From: Heliocidaris erythrogramma
Taxonomy: Eukaryota; Echinodermata; Echinoidea; Camarodonta; Echinometridae
Assembly (NCBI GenBank): GCA_025617745.1
Contig: CM046858.1
Coordinates: 48,187,197 to 48,251,196, forward strand
Length of the DNA: 64,000 nucleotides
Direction of reading: 5' to 3'
Of this stretch, positions 33,001 through 44,940 are shown one piece after another; the stretch's first letter is position 1, and every line of letters starts with the position of its first letter. Below the pieces are notes generated by a model that worked only from the letters and a program-made list of their open reading frames with translations, did no database searches and was not told the origin of the DNA. Both the position numbers and the translations under genes were made by a program.

Positions 33001-34294
33001 TACAGTGCGTCCCAGGAAAAAACCAACAACGAAACCCTAAAACAAAGGGTTATTGTGACTACACTATATGCTCTATGACAATAATCATCTATTTTCCATG
33101 TACTAGAAGTATTATGCTTTTAAATGATACCTTGATGGCATCCATCTGCACATGCTTTACCGAGCAGCAGTATTTTGAAAACAGCATGTAAAAACTCAGT
33201 TGTGCCGGATTTGGGTAAAACCGTGAAAAAGTTTGATTCACATGCGAACATGACCCAAATGTAACACGACTTTTAAAACCCTATGAGAAGGGTGTTTTCA
33301 ATATTGAGGGCAAGAATAATGCCCTCATAAAACAAATGATGGCCAATGTATTGTCGATGTTTGGGGTAAACAAAGGGCATGTTTTGTATTGAAATGGTAC
33401 CTGCAATCGAAATGAAAATATTTTTTGGGCATTTTTCTGATATTCTTTTAAGAACAAAGCGGACAGAAAGGTGATATTTTTCATAAAATTAAAGTAAGTA
33501 GCAGTTTGCATTGTCATCAAATTGAAAAACAAAGTAAAAAGGGCACATAAAGCAGAAAAAATATCAAGATTATGGCAATTTCCAACCTCAGGAGGGGCAC
33601 CCTTTTTTATCACATAGAGGGCACTTTTTAATATTTTGAGTGATATTTATTGATTTTGGAATAGGGGGAGGGGGGGGGGGGGGGCTTATGCCCCTGCCAC
33701 CACTGGAAATTGTATTGACCCCCGTTTTTATGAATTTCTGATTGAATGCATGCCATCACACAAGGGAATTTCACATCCCATATCTCTTAAAGCTGGTATT
33801 TCCCTTTAGTCATTTTCGCATGTGATAACGTCTTCACGGTTTTACCCATATCCGGCAAAATTAAGCTTTTAAATGTCATTGCCAAAATGCTGCTGCTTGG
33901 TAAAGCATGCACGGATGGATGCCATCAATGAATCATAAATAATAATTATCTGAATATGATTGGGTTGCCACATCATCAAGCACTTGCTTATAGTGACAGT
34001 CCATCTTCTGCTTTTCATTAAAATATCAGTAAGTTGGCAAAGGTTAATTTATGATTAATTACTACCGCCTATTCATTTTATACTCATTGTTTCCCCGAAT
34101 ATGATTATAATTATATTTGTTATACTTACGTCGAATTGTGCCTATACCTTTGTAAAATGTGAAACTTGCAGAAGAAAATAATTAAAATCAAATCAAATCA
34201 AATTTAAAAGCATAATACTTCTAGTTTATGGAAAATAGATTATTGTTGTCATAGAGCACATGGGATGGTCAGAATGACCCTGAGACGCACTGTA
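33001..34294. mobile_element. Tc1/mariner-like non-autonomous element with long inverted arms
   Basis: Tips TACAGTGCGTC at 33001 and GACGCACTGTA at 34294. Arms match over about 240 bases (ACTAGAAGTATTATGCTTTT, GATGGCATCCATC, GGTAAAACCGTGAA). The right arm is interrupted at about 33950-34200 by a retroelement 3' end. The loop (33260-33830) includes a minus-strand ORF of 110 residues (33281-33613) with no recognised motif, and a G-rich run at 33662-33684. Confidence 0.75.
33960..34200 (+). mobile_element. LINE 3' end with (AATC)n tail, inserted in the right arm
   Basis: Unmatched sequence in the right arm of the 33.0-34.3 kb element ends in AAAATCAAATCAAATCAAAT at about 34175-34195, a retroposed tail similar to the one at 21.5 kb. 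Confidence 0.55.
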
Positions 34295-34495
34295 TACTAT
34301 TATACAGATTCTTGTTTTCTTCACCAAATATGTAGAGGATACAAATGTATTATATATATTACATTAGTTTTTGTAATAAGTGATAATGTCTATAAATTTC
34401 CTCCCAATTTTTAAAAACTTAATCCCTCCCCAAATACATCAGTATATCATAGAAACTACCTCCACTTTGTTCACACTAAAGGACTGTGGGCTATA

Positions 34496-34671
34496 TACAG
34501 CCCTGGAAAAATATTAGACCAAGCTTCTGTAATAAGGGTTCTATAATATGCATACAAAATTATAAAAAAATATTTACCATTGTATTTCATTGAATGAATA
34601 CCAAATTCATTTACTAAATTCATTCATTAATTAAATTCAGTTACCATTCTTGGTCTAATTCCATGGCTGTA
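34496..34671. mobile_element. mariner-like MITE, copy 2 (inverted relative to 17.6 kb)
   Basis: TACAGCCCTGGAAAAATATT at the left matches the complement of the right end at 17813. The right end TTGGTCTAATTCCATGGCTGTA-type sequence matches the left end at 17594. Internal sequence is partly deleted and has gained an ATTCATT run. Confidence 0.8.
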
Positions 34672-34679
34672 TGTTTGTA

Positions 34680-35724
34680 GGATATCTGTAGTTATAGTAG
34701 ATTATGTAATTTTTAAGTTGAAAACAATGCATTCGGCATAAGTATTTTACAAATAGTATGATATTGCATATTCGTACCATACATCCCAAAGGACAAGTAG
34801 GTCACGATGCCAAAAAAGAACTTGGAAGATAGGATCTTTCTCTTTCCCTATGATCAAAATAAAGCACAAAATTATTGCTATGTCATTTGTCATGATACCA
34901 TTTATTTCTTTAAAATAACTGGCTGTCCGATAAACTTATAATAGTATAAATCAATAAAACGGAAACCCCTATTGAAGTCCATTCACTTTTAAAGAAAACT
35001 TGTTGAAATATATATCATACAATGGTATAATGGTTGAAAATGTCTTCTTTAATTTGATAGGCTGCTCATGATCGTGGATGGGTGGTAAAAATCGCCTTTT
35101 GCCAAGTTTGGGATGAATAGTGGTTAGGAGTTGCCTTCAAAATATGTGAGTGCATTTCACTGGAATGGAGACAGTTCAAATAATTCTTGGGATGACTATC
35201 CATTTCATTCAAAACTTGGGCAGTTACAAACTTGAAATGAATCAGGAAAAATACTACTCTTAAAGATAAAGTTGAGTTCTGGTCATGAGATTGACTTGTG
35301 AAAGAAACTCTCTCAAAGCAAATGGGAAAGGTTGATTATAAAGCACATAAGAATTGGTATATGCTGCAAGGTTTTGGAATCACCAAAATGATAAGAAATT
35401 TACTCAATCCTGCTGAGAGATACATGCACTGCACACACGAATGAGTATATGGGACTACACACAAATGTTCGGCCCGAACATTTCAGCTGTTTCTCGTCAT
35501 ATTTTAAATGTGAGGGCATTTGAATAGCTATCCTTTTCAGGGGACATTTCTACTTTGATAATCTTCCAAACTAACATAATAAGAATGAGAGAGCTCACAA
35601 ATTATTTTTACCTTTCCCAGAAGTCAAGCTTCCCTTTAAGCTATCCATGATAAGATATTATCGATCAAGGTGTCAAATGAAAGGAAAAGTGATTTATGAC
35701 TAGATCAATATGTACTGTACTGAA
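34680..35724. other. non-coding interval
   Basis: AT-rich with no exon, RNA or repeat signal that I can support. Confidence 0.35.
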
Positions 35725-37446
35725 TGTCATGATATTAATGTAAGGCTCATCAGAATGAGAGAATGGCTGCTGGAGGAGCAAAAGTGAAAAACAAAACTGA
35801 CGAATGCTCGTATGGGACCATTCAAAGAGGCAACACGCGATAGATCGATCAGTTAAAGAAAGACACTTATTTGGCAAGGCGGGAGCTCCCAATGATAATG
35901 GAGAATAGAATTACGTGGTCTAAAATAGTGAGGTTAGTTTGGATACGATCTACCTTGTGTAACTTTCGAATTTAAACGCATTTTACTTCACCGAGCTTCC
36001 TCACGAACTATACATTCATATGTATAGCAGTTATGGTACAAGGAAGCATACATTTTTTGACATTTTCTGGGTTTTTTTTATCATGATCGTTAAAGGGTAG
36101 AAACATTGTGATAAGAACTTGATTTAGGTCATATTAAAACAAGCATTTAAGGCTTGATATGAATGAAAATGGTGATGATTTGATAATAATATTCATAAAA
36201 TTATGGCCTTTGACAATACTCACCATTGTGAAAATTTAAAACTTCACAAGAATTACTTGATATCATCCAACTGTTCTGCCGAATTGTAACACCTAAGTCT
36301 ATCCCGGTGATGACGAAGTTTTTAATGCAATATGATTATTTCAATGTTACTCAACATAAGACACCGGAATGAAGATTTGGAAATCAAGTTTTATCAATTC
36401 AGACTTTGTAAAAGCCAGCAATGTCTAGAGCTTCGAACACTCGATTTCCCACAAATGAAGTCCACTGCATGGAGAGCGTTCAAAACCCGTTGCTAGCTTC
36501 TCTGGATGACTGCCCGAAATGCAGAAAACTCTCATTTGATTGGTGGATGAAAACGACTACAACTCCAAAGCTTTAAAAAATTAACCATCGCCATTCATAT
36601 AGCAAAATAAAGAATGCTGTAAAGTTGCTATGGAAACCGGAAGCAGAGTGGTGCGAACACTGTTAACGTTAAATAACCGTGGAAGGGGCTCATGAGACCG
36701 AATCAATTAAATGAATTTAATTAAATTTCATTTTACTGTCCACTGCTCACATTAAAATAATATATATACTTGTAGTTATCAAAATAACGTTACAGACATA
36801 TATTGGATATAAGACATGACATAGACATTTTTCAATGTATTTTATTTTACCTGCATGATTATGACAAGAAATAAGTGAATGTTCAAATGTTCCACATGAT
36901 CTAGGAAACTAATACATAAAGAAGAAGAACATAACAATTAGGTAGCATTTTGATTCATGATGTGCGGATAGAAAAGGGAACGAAGGAATTTAGAAAACTT
37001 TGAGTACGGCACTTCACTGATTGAAGCCATTTACCGGAACGCATATAAACGTTATATGGAAATTACAGAGGGTGATTTTCATTTTTATGTACTTCTTTGA
37101 TTCGCATGCTTGTTTGAGATTCGGAATTTCTCCGTTATCTTCCCTGCTTGCTTGGTGATTATTTCTACATCCCCCGTACCAGAATCATGTAGATGCATAG
37201 TTCAGTGAAACCAAAATTGATCTAAGATATAACTTTTTGCTTACCTCCATTAATGCGCATCCCTATTTTAGTTTCAGTTTCAGTTTCAGTTTAATGTATA
37301 TACAAAATGTGTGGTATCGTTTTCATCGTTTTCTTTTCAGTTTCAACTCCAAAATCTGCATTAAAAAAAGTTTTTTTTAATGTAATCCAATCAGGAAAAC
37401 TGCATTAGTGTGTATTTAGGGTATTTTGTATTTTATACGTATTTAT

Positions 37447-38464
37447 AGCCTAGGTCACAACCCGCCGTACTTGCAAGTGCGTGCTGTCTGCGTGCAAAAA
37501 CGTGGGCAAAATTTGTGGATCCGTACGTGGTGAGTACTGCCTCCGTACGGATTTGGGGCACGCAGACAAGACGTAGAATTTTTAGTGCAGTAGGAACTTT
37601 CGCTGCGTTCGGGCTGCGGGCGGTCTACGGATTCACCCCCAGTACGGGTGACGTGCGTTGACGTGCGTGCCCTCTGCTGCTAACGAGCGCACAACGCACG
37701 GACTCCGTGAGTTTTTGAAAAAAATTTCCCACAGTTACTTGCTCTACGGACAAAGCACCTAGCACGTGCGTGCTCCGCACGTGATAAGTGCGGGGTCCGT
37801 GCTTATTCGGCGCTTCTCCAGTTCAATTGTCCAGTGAGCACGCAGAACTCACGTAAACCGCACCGAGGAAGTACGTGCTATGCACTTACAACGCACGTTG
37901 TGCGCGCTGATTTCTGCAGGATAAAAGCCGAGTAGACTGACGAGTATCATCATTTCGTCTCCAAGATGCCCAAGAAGCTTAACAAAAAGGGGTCAGCTCA
38001 AAAGACAGCTAATAGGGCCAGAGAGGCCCAACAGAAACGGGCCGTAGATGATGTAAAGGCAGGCAACGAACAGATGAGGAGCGACATAGGGCGGGAAAAC
38101 TCACGTTTATCGCACTTGCACGCACTTATTCCCTGCAAGTCAGTAAGGACACCGTACGTGAAAGTACGGCCTCCGTACGATAACGAGGCAACCGCACGGC
38201 GATCGTACGTTGTAAGCACGTTGTAAGCACGTACAACTCACTTACCAGGTGCGCAACGTACGATGCACGCAACCACTCACGTCCAGGCGTAGCGTGCGGG
38301 CCACGTACTTACACCTTGCGTTGTAGTGCGTGTGAAGTGCGTTGACGTACTCCTTCCCTGCTCTTGCTACTCCCTCCCCACGTTTTTCAGAAAAACGTGG
38401 CGGACGTGGCCTCCGCAGAACACGTACGGACTAAAAACACGCACGGCGGGTTGTGACCTAGGCT
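37447..38464. mobile_element. PIF/Harbinger-like non-autonomous transposon, copy 1
   Basis: Tips AGCCTAGGTCACAACCCGCC and its complement at 38445-38464. The empty site in copy 2 reads GTATTTAAGATAC at 40485. Here it is split with TAT on the left and TAA on the right, a 3-bp TAA target (one base mutated), as in PIF/Harbinger. The body is GC-rich and packed with ACGT, CGTGCG and GTACGG words. The core carries a plus-strand ORF (37966-38226) starting MPKKLNKKGSAQKTANRARE, a Lys/Arg-rich N-terminus unlike the rest of the window, possibly the 5' end of a transposon gene. Confidence 0.75.
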
Positions 38465-38584
38465 TAAGATACAAAGCTGTGGTTATGGGGACGAATACAA
38501 TGCGATTTATTCCGTAGGTTGAAAACAATCTGATTTCGGAGACATTGGAATGACGTATAACAATTAATGGGAATGTCTCCATAA

Positions 38585-38707
38585 AGCCTAGGTCACAACC
38601 CGCCGTACTTGCAAGTGAGTGCTGTCTGCGTGCAAAAACGTGGGCAAAATTTGTGGATCCGTACGTGGTGAGTACTGCCTCCGTACGGATTTGGGGCACG
38701 CAGACAA
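38585..38707. mobile_element. truncated Harbinger-like transposon at the duplication junction
   Basis: The first 123 bases of the family (AGCCTAGGTCACAACCCGCC onward) after a TAA, ending abruptly at CGCAGACAA where copy 2 of the segmental duplication begins. It occupies the same site as the full element at 40610, so the duplication breakpoint lies inside that element. Confidence 0.8.
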
Positions 38708-39034
38708 TGAGTGTCATGATATTAATGTAAGGCTCATCAGAATGAGAGAATGGCTGCTGGACGAGCAAAAGTGAAAAACAAAACTGACGAATGCTCGTAT
38801 GGGACCATTCAAAGAGGCAACACGCGATAGATCGATCAGTTAAAGAAAGATACTTATTTGGCAAGGCGGGAGCTCCCAATGATAATGGAGAATAGAATTA
38901 CGTGGTCTAAAATAGTGAGGTTAGTTTGGATACGATCTACCTTGTGTAACTTTCGAATTTAAACGCATTTTACTTCACCGAGCTTCTTCACGAACTATAC
39001 ATTCATATGTGTAGCAGTTATGGTACAAGGAAGC

Positions 39035-39100
39035 GCCTTGAGCACTGTATTTTAGTGGATGTGGCGCTTTATAAATATTCATTATTATTATTATTATTAT
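39035..39100 (+). mobile_element. SINE 3' tail insertion private to copy 2
   Basis: GCCTTGAGCACTGTATTTTA, GTGGCGCTTTATAAAT and an (ATT)n run. Copy 1 reads straight through (GGAAGCATACATTTTTTG at 36050). Confidence 0.75.
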
Positions 39101-40609
39101 ACATTTTTTGACATTTTTCTTTTTTTTACCATGATCGTTAAAAGGTAGAAACATTGTGTTAAGAACTTGTTTTATGTAATATGACCTAAAACAAGCATTT
39201 AAGGCTTGATATGAATGAAAATGGTGATGATTTGATAATAATATTCATAAAATTATGGCCTTTGACAATACTCACCATTGTGAAAATTTAAAACTTCACA
39301 AGAATTACTTGATATCATCCAACTGTGCTGCCGAATTGTAACACCTAAGTCTATCCCGGTGATGACGAAGTTTTTAATGCAATATGATTATTTCAATGTT
39401 ACTCAACATAAGACACCGGAATGAAGATTTGGAAATCAAGTTTTATAAATTCAGACTTTGTAAAAGCCAGCAATGTCTAGAGCTTCGAACACTCGATTTC
39501 CCACAAATGAAGTCCACTGCATGGAGAGCGTTCAAAACCCGTTGCTAGCTTCTCTGGATGACTGCCCGAAATGCAGAAAACTCTCATTTGATTGGTGGAT
39601 GAAAACGACTACAACTCCAAAGCTTTAAAAAATTAACCATCGCCATTCATATAGCAAAATAAAGAATGATGTAAAGTTGCTATGGAAACCGGAAGCAGAG
39701 TGGTGCGAACACTGTTAACGTTAAATAACCGTGGAAGGGGCTCATGAGACCGAATCAATTAAATGAATTTAATTCAATTTCATTTTACTGTCCACTGCTC
39801 ACATTAAAATAATATATATACTTGTAGTTATCAAAATAACGTTACAGACATATACATGATATAAGACATGACATAGACATTTTTCAATGTATTTTATTTT
39901 ACCTGCATGATTATGACAAGAAATAAGTGAATGTTCAAATGTTCCACATGATCTAGGAAACTAACACATAATGAAGAAGAACATAACAATTAGGTAGCAT
40001 TTTGATTCATGATGTGCGGATAGAAAAGGGAACGAAGGAATTTAGAAAACTTTGAGTACGGCACTTCACTGATTGAAGCCATTTACCGGAGGCATATAAA
40101 CGTTATATGGAAATTACAGAGGGTGATTTTCATTTTTATGTACTTTTTTGATTCGCATGCTTGTTTGAGATTCGGAATTTCTCCCGTTATCTTCCCTGCT
40201 TGCTTGGTGATTATTTCTACATCCCCCGTACCAGAATCATGTAGATCCATAGTTCAGTGAAACCAAAACTGATCTAAGATATAACTTTTTGCTTACACCC
40301 ATTAAATGCGCATCCCTATTTTAGTTTTAGTTTCAGTTTCAGTTTCAGTTTAATGTATATATAAAATGTGTGGTATCGTTTTCATCGTTTTCTTTTCAGT
40401 TTCAACTCCAAAATCTGCATTAAAAAAAGTTTTTTTTAATGTAATCCAATCAGGAAAACTGCATTAGTATTTTGTATTTTATACGTATTTAAGATACAAA
40501 GCTGTGGTTATGGGGACGAATACAATGCGATTTATTCCGTAGGTTGAAAACAATCTGGTTTCGGAGACATTGGAATGACGTATAACAATTAATGCGAATG
40601 TCTCCATAA

Positions 40610-41570
40610 AGCCTAGGTCACAACCCGCCGTACTTGCAAGTGCGTGCTGTCTGCGTGCAAAAACGTGGGCAAAATTTGTGGATCCGTACGTGGTGAGTAC
40701 TGCCTCCGTACGGATTTGGGGCACGCAGACAAGACGTAGAATTTTTAGTGCTAGAGGAACTTTCGCTGCGTTCAGGCTGCGGGCGGCCTACGGATTAACC
40801 CCCAGTACGGGTGACGTGCGTTGACGTGCGTGCCCTCTGCTGCTAACGAGCGCACAACGCACGGACTCCGTGAGTTTTTGAAAAATTTTCCCATAGTTAC
40901 TTGCTCTACGGACAACGCACCTAGCACGTGCGTGCTCCGCACGTGATAAGTGCGGGGTCCGTGCTTATTCGGCACTTCTCCAGTTCAATTGTCCAGTGAG
41001 CACGCAGAACTCACGTAAACCGCACCGAGGAAGTACGTGCTATGCACTTACAACGCACGTTGTGCCCGCTGATTTCTGCAGCACTTGCATCATCAGAACC
41101 CGGAGTCTGTGCGTTAAAAGGGCGGCATGTCTAGCAGCAGCAGCTTTGACTTCTAGTGAACGTCGAAAGTTCTCATAATGTGCCCAACTATATAGGGCGG
41201 GAAAAACTCACGTTTATCGCACTTGCACGCACTTACTCCCTGCAAGTCAGTAAGGACACCGTTCGTGAAAGTACGGCCTCCGTACGATAACGAAGCAACC
41301 GCACGGCGATCGTACGTTGTAAGCACGTTGTAAGCACGTACAACTCACTTACCAGGTGCGCAACGTACGATGCACGCAACCAAGCACGTCCAGGCGTGGC
41401 GTGCGGGCCATGTACTTACACCTTGCGTTGTAGTGCGTGTGAAGTGCGTTGACGTACTCCTTCCTTGCTCTTGCTACTCCCTCCCCACGTTTTCAGAAAA
41501 ACGTGGCGGACGTGACCTCCGCAGAACACGTACGGACTAAAAACACGCACGGCGGGTTGTGACCTAGGCT
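40610..41570. mobile_element. PIF/Harbinger-like non-autonomous transposon, copy 2
   Basis: Same tips as 37447-38464, with a perfect TAA on both sides (40607-40609 and 41571-41573). Outer 450-500 bases on each side match copy 1. The core (about 41080-41195) differs: on the minus strand it is open and reads FRRSLEVKAAAARHAALLTH then RLRVLMMQVL. The two elements thus keep different internal parts of what may be one autonomous parent. Confidence 0.8.
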
Positions 41571-41989
41571 TAAGGCTTAACCTTACCACACATAATTGGA
41601 TCATTTTTAATGTCAGCATATCACTTCACATCCTTTCAAATTCAATGGATTGTTTGAAGTTTCTGTTTGATTAAATATATTATGTTTAATAGCAAAATTT
41701 GTATCATTATTATATTTTCGATGTGTGTATGTGGGGTGGATGTGTGTGCGTGTGCGTGTGTGTCTAATAAATGGATTTTTCACCTGTTCATAATACCTCG
41801 TCAATTTTTTTTGGTGCCATTTCTTTGATGAAACCCGGTGCTATCATTCAGGATGAAAGTTTTCCTGAAAATATTCAGAAATATACATTTTGGTAGACTT
41901 TGCACAGTCATGTTAACTTTAACTATGCAAATGTGATTTGAACGGTTTATTAACTCTTACTGTGCCAAGGGGTTTAGCTCTCTTATGAT

Positions 41990-42205
41990 CTGAAAATTCC
42001 ATACTGTGGTAATACTGTGAACACAGGGTTTACACATAGTTCAATACATACCACACTGTGGTAAATGTGTGTCACTCTGTGTTCAGTATGTCAACTATGT
42101 GGGAATTATGTGGTAGACCACATGATCTGAAATCCGACACTGACCACACTGTGAACACATAATTTACACATAGTTAACACATAAACAACTATGTGAATTA
42201 TTCCA
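41990..42205. repeat. word-repeat element (ACACATAGTT / CACACTGTGG)
   Basis: CACACTGTGG, TACTGTGAACACA, TTTACACATAGTT and related words recur in both orientations over about 215 bases. Fold-back type; tips not resolved. Confidence 0.5.
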
Positions 42206-44940
42206 ATAAGCAAATGTTAGTTTAAGCATAAAAATGTAACTTAAAGATAAGCTGGTCATGCAAATGCATAGTGACTATAACTGTTTAGATGTTATTCGGG
42301 AAAGCTGATCATGGTAAAAAGATAAGAAGAACTATATATCGTAACTGACTGACTAAATGTTGCTGACAAAGTACAGTGATAAACCTTGCACAATGTTACA
42401 TAAACACATTCGTCATACCCAAATTTTGTCCAAAATATCAAAATAATAATGCCTTATATTTTAAATATAAGATTATATCGAACAATCGATTTCAGTTGGC
42501 TTTTCTACTATGATATTCTTCCCCTAGGAAAAAAAAAAGAATAAAAAATGAGAAAGCTGATATGTCATTCTTTATCCTTTACCAGCACCCAACCTCCTCT
42601 TTTACAACGTGTTTTAATTTTATGGAATGAAAGATGACATTGTATTCAAAATGAATGAAACACAGTTGACAGAGAATTATATTCATGCATTTATTATCAT
42701 GAGTAAATGTTATTATATATCTTTCCAATGGTAAATTCTGAGCTTTCATTCTTCATAAACATGATAATTGAAATGTTTAGAATATCGATATTAAATCTGC
42801 GGTTATGGAACAAGTTCACATGCATAATAACTTTTAGAAATTGATTAAATTTTATTAAAAACAGTGTTAATCATCAGTATTGTAAACAATCACTGTTACC
42901 TGTTCATAACCTACTTACACGTGTGGAACATACTGATTACATTCAGTTAAGTTTTCAGTAATGACTGATGCCCGTCTTACATGACATGTCAATCACAATT
43001 ATAATTTTAATGATGATAAAATATATTCATTTATTTCAATTTCATACATACCTTACTGTATACTGTGTAGTGTTATATCAGGATCTATTCAGATCTATTT
43101 GAATCATTTCACCATTTTCTCTCAACATGTAATTATTTCTTGGGGCCTGTGCTGTATAATTCTTTTTTTCTGAATAGTTGTCCGTTTTTGCCTTTTTAGT
43201 TTTACATCCTAAGTTTAAAAACACAAAATAGTTTAATGAAGAAAAAGGTTCTATACCTTTTCCCTTATTCTTAAATTGTAAATTCGACCTTTTGCCGGTA
43301 TCGACATATTCTACGACAGGTTGCCATATATACGATCTTTAATACCTCAGACACATCACCAAAGCAACTTCCAACCAAGCAAACCAACCGATATTTGGCC
43401 ATTTAGGAAAACATAATTTTTCGTTTGGCCTGTTGTCTGGTGTCAGTGAACAGGGTATAAATACAACGCAAATCAGGTACGTTTTTATTTGATAATAATA
43501 GTAACTGTGATAAATGGTCAAATATATGAGGAAGCCACACATGCAAGTGAATATCACAGACTACTGCACAGTGTGCAAAATAATTATAAAGCATTCTACC
43601 TCCTCTAAGATTTATAACATGTTACTTCTATTTAAAACACACGCTGCAAATAGAAAAATTCATTTTCATTTTGCAACGATGCTATTACAAATCATATTGC
43701 AGTACTAATCATTAGTTATCCATGTAAATAGCTCACAATTTACAATTTTTTTTAAACTGAAAAAAAAATAAATACAGCATTACAGATTATTATGGATATA
43801 ACCCTTGCTCGAAATTCTATATCTTATGATTAAAACTAGAAATGTAAGAAGCTTTGCAAAAATAATGACAATTATGCAAAATTACAAGACCGATAAACCT
43901 ACACAAAGACTGTATAAAACTATGTCCACATACCTAAACATTTGGCTGTATTTGCAATCCGTTTAACTAGTTTATTCCACGTATGACCTTATACTACTGA
44001 TATTTATACTAACACCATATACAATCAATATAATGTTTCCTATATTTAGTCAGTACAAATCTTTAAATACCAGGTTAATGAACTTACTTTAGTTCATGGC
44101 AGATGGGTACACAATTACCAACCTTAAAATAGCATGGCTACAAAATACCATTGCAATAAGGTGCTTGGAATATATTAAGTATAATTCACATCTTCCCAAA
44201 ACAGAAATAAGAATAACAAAACTTATAGAAACTGGATTATCCACAATGGTTGAATGAGATATTGGATATAGATTCCGTTTCATCCGTCAATAATTAGTCG
44301 TGGCTCTTTTTGGTGCATATTTAAAGCTTTAAGTATGCCACCCATATCATAATATCGATTATTCTCTCAATCACTATACGTGTGTATTTCTATTTACAAA
44401 CATGAGAATTATCAATACAAGGAAATGAAATAAAGTGAAGGCACTTCTTTTTTGAAGTTTGAAAAATCTAAACCCTATGTTTGTACGTGAGGTGTCAAAG
44501 ACACATTACTAGGTCTATATGTCTAAAAGTTATACAATGTTAAGTTCATGATATGCTATGGAGAAATAAAATTACTCTTTCATAGGCCCTTCTTTTCTTT
44601 TTTGTTCGATATACAGTGTGAGTGAAAAAAGGGAACACATGTTAAACTGTAAAAAAATTCTACACGCAGACGCTCAGAAAAGGTCGCGGATGAAAGTCGA
44701 GTCCGACCCGCTTTCCAGGTTTTACGACGCCCACAAACACCTTAACCGTTGACATAAAGAATGCCAGGCAAAGATGTTCGTCGGAGTTAATTTCATACAC
44801 GAAAGCTATTCACAAATAATATATATTTTTTGTTTATAGAGTGATTAGTCCCCTTTGGATATTCTGCTACAGGACATCACTATCGGTACCACTAAACGTC
44901 AAAGATACACGTACACTTCCATCGTGCTGCGGCTTTAGAA
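42206..44940. other. non-coding AT-rich flank of the tandem array
   Basis: Contains a diverged fragment of the array monomer at 42713-42945. A diverged copy of the sequence found right of the array lies at 44376-44940. No gene seen. Confidence 0.5.

Larger units (their letters stand above)
35725..38711. repeat. tandem segmental duplication, copy 1
   Basis: The sequence from TGTCATGATATTAATGTAAG at 35725 recurs from 38712, about 97-98 percent identical by eye where aligned. Copy 1 additionally holds a full transposon (37447-38464) that is absent from the matching place in copy 2. It ends in a 123-bp fragment of the same transposon family (38585-38707). ORFs shared by both copies have no domain. 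Confidence 0.85.
38712..41573. repeat. tandem segmental duplication, copy 2
   Basis: Repeats copy 1 from TGTCATGATATTAATG. It lacks the 37447-38464 transposon (intact empty site at 40485-40497). It has a private SINE-tail insertion at 39035-39100 and keeps a full transposon at 40610-41570. Confidence 0.85.

Noticed and set aside
33281-33613. 110-residue minus-strand ORF inside the Tc1-like element as a transposase
   Set aside because: Too short, with no DDE or helix-turn-helix pattern visible.
38367-38879. 170-residue minus-strand ORF
   Set aside because: Crosses a transposon end, the truncated transposon and the duplication junction; composition follows the repeats.
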